A stretch of 64,000 nt of DNA from Hermodice carunculata (Eukaryota > Annelida > Polychaeta > Eunicida > Amphinomidae), in the NCBI GenBank assembly GCA_964020975.1, contig OZ026617.1:26641754-26705753 (forward strand). The letters are read 5' to 3'. Shown here piece by piece: positions 58,730 to 64,000 of this stretch. The number at the start of each line of letters is the position of its first letter. The stretch's first letter is position 1. Below the pieces are notes generated by a model. The model saw nothing but the letters and a program-made list of their open reading frames with translations. It was not told the DNA's origin and made no database searches. The translations under genes and the position numbers were made by a program.

Positions 58730-59169
58730 AAACAGGCATGCTGTGTTTCAGCCAGCTAAAACATGGTCATGTTTTTTCCCATTATGTATCATAATTTTTT
58801 TTATTTTTTTTATTTGTGTTTGGTGACAAGAAAGGTGCAAAGCCAAACTTTATGAAAATGGAAAAGTCATTGTGTGGTCATAATTTTACCATTATAACTC
58901 GATCCCCCTGCTACCTGAACTTATTTTCTTGATACAATCATGTAAAACTGCAATACATTTGTGTTTGTCCTTGTATGTGGGTTTGAACATATCTTATTAA
59001 AGCAATTGGAAAACAGGTGTAGCCTATGCCTAGCCTCGTTTTTTATGATATGGTACCCTGTTTCATGAAGTGTTATATACAGTTGTAACCCAAGGGTGCG
59101 GCGTGTAACAAAAGTAGGTTAAGTATTTTGGGTAAAAAAAAAAAGTGATGTATCCACTTAAACTTGTGT
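58730..59169. other. Unrecognised short stretch
   Basis: Only short T-rich and A-rich runs seen. Confidence 0.5.
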
Positions 59170-59400
59170 CTGGACTAATTATGCCCCCTGCCCGAGGAGC
59201 AGGATATAGTACACTTTTTCAGTGGGTGTGTACATGTGTCTGTATATGACACTTCTTGTCCAGGCTGCAACTCTGTTGTGCTTTGACTTACAATCATGAA
59301 ACTTAAAACACTTGTATCTCAACTAAAGGAATGGGTCAAGCATAAAAAGTAGGTCACTAAGTCAAGTATCTGGGTCACAGTGATACAGTGAGGGGGCGAT
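59170..59400 (+). repeat. Dispersed repeat fragment
   Basis: ATGCCCCCTGCCCGAGGAGC start, then GTCCAGGCTGCAACTCTG, CAATCATGAAACTT, AAAGTAGGTCACTAAGTCA and GGTCACAGTGAT, in the order seen at 54,317-54,880. Confidence 0.7.
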
Positions 59401-60351
59401 TCCATTTTAATCTTCTTGATAACAGCAGGGCATTTACCAGGTGGAGAAAGTGAAGGGTATTTCCATACTGGCATACAGAAGAATTTTATTTTGCATATTA
59501 ATGTCTTTTGTATCACTTTTTTCAATTTCTTACTTGTATGTGATACCAGTTAATAACATGACCACCATGTTGAATTTTGTCTATCTTAGTGACGTCACAG
59601 CCTAAGGCTTAGCTCGGATCCGAGGCTTGCAGGTAGCCAATCAATCTCATTTATGTCTCAGCATTTTGACTGGTATGAGAAGCCCTCTTATTTTGTGTAC
59701 TCTGCACCACACATTATTTGGAACAATCTTCTTTCTTGTACACTGCACAGGAACAATATCATTTCCTCTATCAACATACTGCCACGCCAACCCCTACCCG
59801 CCTCCTGGTGCAGTGAAATAGAACTGCGTGTTGCAAAGCAGCAGGCACTGGCTCACTCTTGCAGGAACAGGACTCAAGAGGAATCTAGAGGGAAGGCTTC
59901 CTTGAATAATTTATTCGTTGAGCGATGAGACAGTAGAGAAGACACAGATAAATTTGTTCCAGTATTTCTTGTGGCAGTAGGTCACAGATCTGTTGGCAAA
60001 CTTCCTGTGTAAAAAAAAGAAGTGATTCTGTGACAGTTGAAGATGAGTGCCAGAATTGTTTATGTTGACAAGTGGTGAACATGGATAAAATCTGTGTCAG
60101 GAACTCAGTGTGCTAGGGCGGGAAGGTTCCCCTGCCCTGTGACATGATGTGTATGTATCCCATAAACAAGGCCTGGCTTATCTTAGTGCCATCGGATTGG
60201 CCAGAATTGCTCAATGATTTACAGTTCTTTACTGTTAAGTACCACTGGAGTAAAACTGACAAAATGAAAACGTGCAAGCATTGAGAAATTTGAACATATC
60301 CTGACTGTTGAAAGTAATTCATTCAAGTATTGATAAGCTGATCAGATCTTT
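59401..60351. other. Unrecognised non-coding stretch
   Basis: Short frames at 59,627-59,928 and elsewhere show no domain. Confidence 0.5.
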
Positions 60352-61152
60352 TTAGTTCTGCTGACCTAAGGTCACAGAGCTTAAACGATCACTTGTGTCA
60401 GTCTGTCCATCTGCACAGCAATCTGGCTGTAAACTTTCGCTTGTGAATGCGATACAGTCCACAGTTTTCAAGTTAGTCCCATAGAACTTTCAGGACATAG
60501 CGGGTATATGAAAATCTAGGTTGAGTTTGATATTGGTGCTGCCACCTGCAGCATTATGTAATATACGGGTCAAAATTTGAAAATCATGTGACCACTGTAA
60601 CATCCTTAATTTTTGATTGATCGTCATGAAATGTAGTGGGATTGTGGAGGGGGTCAAAATCTGGGTTGCGTATAATACCACAAAAAGTGTAGTGGCACCA
60701 CCTATAATATGACAGAAATTATGAGCCAATGTGCTGACAGATATAAAATTCTGTATCTCAAAATGTAATTGAGTTATACATGCTGAATTTATAGGATTTA
60801 TAGATCATGCCCAGTGGTAGTATTTTATATAATGACAGTGACCGTGACATATTTTTGCTCAGTCATCAGGCCTGTAAAGTTGAAGGAGGTGACTTTTGGA
60901 ATGACAGGGTGTAGCTCAGACATCAATGGCAAAGAGAATTGGGCCTCGAGACCGAAATTTGCACTCGAGTACGTTGTACGTAAAACTTTACCTAGTGACC
61001 TACTTTTGGTGTGACCGAGTCCCAGTGATTATAGCGTTTGGCATTTGTCCAAGTTTGTTGCTTTTCTTCAGTAACATGAAAAGTTCTAACCTGATTTGAA
61101 CAAACATGTGGATAAGTGGACACATGGTGCACATTTGAAATTGAATAATTTG
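60352..61152 (+). repeat. Dispersed repeat related to 26,915
   Basis: Starts after TTTTT with AGTTCTGCTGACC and GGTCACAGAGCTTAA, then CGATCACTTGTGTCAGTCTG, TGGGATTGTGGAGGGGGTCA and GTGGCACCACCTATAAT, in the same order as 26,915-27,420. Ends near a GTGACCTACTTTTGGTGTGA phrase also seen at 27,436. Non-coding. Confidence 0.65.
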
Positions 61153-61154
61153 TA

Positions 61155-61245
61155 CCCTTCGGCCCATAGGGCCGGAGGGGTATTGTCATCACCTATGCCT
61201 CCGTCCATCTGTCTGTCCGTTATTCTACTAGACATTGACAAAAAT
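61155..61245 (+). repeat. Left end of a dispersed repeat (hairpin start)
   Basis: CCCTTCGGCCC, loop ATAG, GGGCCGGAGGG forms an 11-bp stem with one wobble (61,155-61,179). It is followed by GTATTGTCATCACC and CCGTCCATCTGTCTGTCCG, a start shared with 32,276 and 63,143. The body appears to be interrupted by the Penelope-type fragment and to resume in the tandem array from 62,265. Confidence 0.6.
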
Positions 61246-61269
61246 CAGCAATAAGAATGGTACCAAATC

Positions 61270-62125
61270 AATTCATACCTTTGATTTCTCAACATTGTAT
61301 TCAAAGATTAACTTGACAGACCTAAACAACGAGTTAATTTCAATGTTGGATGAAGCGTTCATGTCAGTATGTTAAGTATCTGGTGCTAGGGCTAAATTTG
61401 ATAAAGGTAAGAACAAAGGAATATCTTACACAAAGCAAGAGTGTGCCCGAATGATGGAATACATTATCAACAATGCATACTTTTGCTTTGGAACCAGAGT
61501 CTATCAACAAATACTAGGCATACCAATGGGAACAGATCCAGCCCCATATATTGCCAACCTTTATTTACATTATTATGAATCAAAATGGATGGAAGAATTG
61601 GCAAAAACAAACTTTACAGCTGCAAGAAGATCATATTCTCACACAAGAAGATTAATAGATGACTTGTGTGCTTTAAACAATGAAAATGAAATAAATGGAA
61701 ATTGGAAAAACATATATCCCAAATCACTAATATTAAATCTGGAAAGTGAAAGTGATACAAAAGCTACTTTCCTTGATCTGGATATAGAAATAAAGAAAAA
61801 CCAGTATGTAACAAAAATATTTGACAAGAGAGACCAGTTCAAATTTGATATTTTCTCCCACCTGATCTGACATGAAAAACTCCAGTGAAACAAGCATATG
61901 GAGTTTGTATCGAACAAGTGATACATATTGCTAGAAACACCACACTTTTTAGTGATTTTGTCACAAGAGTCAGAACTTTGTTGCAAAAACTATAATGCAA
62001 AGGTTATAAAAAACAGCAACTACACAAAACCCTGTTGAAATATTTCCAGAGATATGACCAAATAGCTAATAAATACAACACTAACTCAAGAACATTAGTC
62101 AAACAATGTAAAGATGAAGCTTGAA
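61270..62125 (+). pseudogene. Penelope-type reverse transcriptase fragment
   Basis: An open segment at 61,451-61,870 (139 aa) carries FGTRVYQQILGIPMGTDPAP, then ANLYLHYYE and RLIDDL in place of the usual RYIDD, then NLESESDTKATFLDLDI and KIFDKRDQFKFDI. These are the ordered motifs of Penelope-like RTs. Sequence before it (about 61,270) looks like motif A (SQHCIQRLT in one frame, FSTLYSKI in another) and sequence after it (YGVCIEQVIHIAR-like, to about 62,125) like the thumb, in other frames, so the gene is decayed. Strand is opposite to the element at 57,800, so it is a separate insertion. Y to L in the catalytic box suggests lost activity. Confidence 0.8.
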
Positions 62126-62264
62126 ATGATAAAGTGTGGTCCTCAAAGTGTTGAGAGTGGTAAGAGGGAAAGTACCCAGGGTAAAGTATACTTAACCCAC
62201 ATAGAGAATTTTCTAGGTTGGTTAAGTGTACTTTACCCCTGGATACTTTCCCTCCCCCCCTCCC
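62126..62264. repeat. Inverted repeat with C-run
   Basis: GGGAAAGTACCCAGGGTAAA (62,167 on) pairs with TTTACCCCTGGATACTTTCC (62,232 on), forming an arm of about 19 bp with small mismatches. A C-rich run follows at 62,252-62,270. Confidence 0.7.
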
Positions 62265-63090
62265 CCCCCCATTGAAGTGCTTCAGGTGCCTATTGAAAAG
62301 TAGGTCACTAGGTCTCATTTTTAGGTCACAGTACTACATTGCAGGAAAAAATGGTGTGAACACAATATCTAAAAACAGACTGAATGTAGCTTCATGAATT
62401 TTATGTGACAGTTGATCCTAAGAGTGCCCCAGATGCCTATCGAAAACTAGGTCACTGGGCCGCATAATTAGGTCATAGTGCTGCATTGAAGAAAAAAAGG
62501 CCATACCATGATATCTTCAAGTATTAAATTACTCATTATAGCTGCACCAATAATTTATGACAGTTGGTTCTAAGGATGCCTCAGACACCTAGTGAAAACT
62601 AGGTCACTGGGTCACATATTTAGGTCACATTTGAAGAAAAATGGCCTTGCCACGCCATATCTTAAAAAATACTCACTTTACAGAGACCATTTTTTTATCA
62701 CAGAGGGCCATTGAGGTGCTTCAGGTGCCTATCGAAAACTAGGTCACAGTACTACATTGAGGAAAAAATGTCATTAACGCAATATCTAAAAAAGTATTGA
62801 ATTTACCTTCATCGATTATTTATAACAGTTGGTCTTAAGGATGCCTCAGGTGCCTATTGAAAACTGGGTCACTGGTTCTCGTGTTTAGGTGACAGTGCTG
62901 CATTAAACAAAAATGGCCATACCATGATATCTTCAAATATTTAATTACTCATTGTAGCTGCACGAATTATTTATGACAGTTGATCCTAAGGATGCCCCAG
63001 ACACCTAGTGAAAACTAGGTCACTGGGTCACATTTAGGTCACAGTGCTGCATTAAAGAAAAATGGCCTTGCCATGATATCTCTGCTTATT
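62265..63090 (+). repeat. ~150-bp tandem repeat, about 5.5 copies
   Basis: Units carry GGTGCCTATTGAAAA or CACCTAGTGAAAA, then CTAGGTCACTGGGTCACAT, TTTAGGTCACAGT, CTGCATT, GCCATACCATGATATCTTC, and AATTATTTATGACAGTTG. The phrase AGGTCACTgGG starts near 62,301, 62,448, 62,599, 62,866 and 63,017, with one shorter unit near 62,741. Confidence 0.85.
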
Positions 63091-63109
63091 GCATTGCACC
63101 AAAGCCTTG

Positions 63110-63480
63110 TTATTAGGTCAAACAGAGGTAACCTTGACCTACTGGAGGGGTATTGTCCTCACCTACGCGTCTGTCCATCTGTCCTGGTCGAGGGATTTTC
63201 ACTGATCGGCTTCTAGGTTAATCTGAGTTGAAAGTGAAGGTCATATTTGCAATTAGAATTTTGGGGTCAAAAAGTGAAAATCTTATGAATGCTCTGCCAT
63301 TTGCAATTTTTTGTGGATCATTATGTAATTAAGTGGGATTGTGGAGGTCAAAATCTTGATTAATGGACATACTATACTAATGGCGCCACCTACAGTTTGA
63401 TGGAAATTGTGAGCCAAAATGCATTGAACAAGATAAAATTCAGTATTGTAAATTCTGTATTAGAAGACATACTCCCACTT
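63110..63480 (+). repeat. Dispersed repeat, left part
   Basis: GGAGGGGTATTGTCCTCACC and CGTCTGTCCATCTGTCC repeat the start seen at 61,170. ATGGCGCCACCTACAGTTTG and TGTGAGCCAAAATGCATTG resemble 60,690-60,740. Confidence 0.65.
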
Positions 63481-64000
63481 TAGGATATCTTCAAGGTTTT
63501 AATTGCCATCATATTGTTCAGCAGAAAAACCCTAATAGAAGATGCATCCTGACTTCAAACTGAATTTAAAATGATCAAAATGAAATAATCCCACCTGAGT
63601 TTCATGTGTACGATTCACCAATCACTTTTTACATCATGTTATCAATATTACAGATGCACGTCATTACCTTTTTTCTGTCTGTGGTATTTTTATCAGTAAA
63701 AAATATGTATGTTAAAAATGCAGCCCTTCATTTATTACTTGACCTTATGATGTTATGTGTTCTGGGTGTGTCTACTCATGAAGCTACCATAATAGCTCAT
63801 CAGGTTGTGGTGCAGGGAAAACTATCAGAAGACCCACCCTGACGTCATCATCTTCAATTTGGAAAAATTTAAATGCATTCTAGTACAAGCCACGACTTCA
63901 ATTCGAGAAGATACGGTACCTCAAAAATATTTTAACTAGACAATCCAAATTGATAGGTTATATAGATTATGTCCAACACTGTTATGTCTACAAATGTGGA
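63481..64000. other. Unrecognised end of window
   Basis: Nothing identified; a 78-codon frame at 63,606-63,842 has no recognisable domain. Confidence 0.5.

Overview
The window looks like gene-poor, repeat-rich animal DNA: AT-rich, full of microsatellites and minisatellites, with no bacterial-style operons, no rRNA and no tRNA that I recognise. The mixture of a CR1/Jockey-type LINE, DIRS-like and Penelope-like retroelements, Helentron-like dispersed repeats and GACCTTGACC/AAGGTCA repeat arrays suggests a marine invertebrate, perhaps a mollusc or another lophotrochozoan. That placement is inference only. The window is probably intergenic or intronic. No full host gene was recognised; the only host candidates are two weak exon-like signals (44-79 and 50,601-50,627).

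Layout. 1-8,000: unrecognised DNA, a 62-bp tandem repeat (2,965-3,170), a Helentron-like element (4,800-6,055) and a 145-bp tandem array. The array is interrupted by a 304-bp insertion with a 17-bp target duplication, and the insertion carries a hammerhead-ribozyme-like fold. 10,901-15,790: a two-ORF LINE on the minus strand with both ORFs open, the best-preserved coding unit in the window. 17,768-21,658: a broken DIRS-like element with inverted terminal repeats. 22,089-24,085: four separate hairpin or foldback elements within 2 kb, one with a perfect 43-bp stem. 26,350-28,540: Helentron-like fragments and nuclear-receptor-half-site-like tandem repeats. 29,751-29,925: a TA-flanked MITE. 33,296-33,566: a TA/CATG microsatellite. 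39,433-40,457: a 31-copy, 33-bp minisatellite open in several frames. 42,195-44,149 and 48,215-50,133: Helentron-like elements, apparently nested or adjacent. 55,464-57,301: a second, scrambled DIRS-like fossil. 57,800-58,725: the 3' part of a Penelope-like element (minus) with a GIY-YIG domain, a TATA-like box and a full hammerhead core. 61,270-62,125: a Penelope-type reverse transcriptase fragment (plus) inside another dispersed repeat. 62,265-63,090: a ~150-bp tandem array.

The main story is mobile-element ecology. The most notable signal is a pair of minus-strand hammerhead folds of identical design (4-bp helix I, 5-bp helix II with a 4-nt loop, minimal helix III), each about 25 bp downstream of a TATA-like box. 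One lies in a recognisable Penelope-like element and one in a short insertion 50 kb away. Penelope-like elements are known to carry hammerheads; the promoter-ribozyme spacing is my own observation here.
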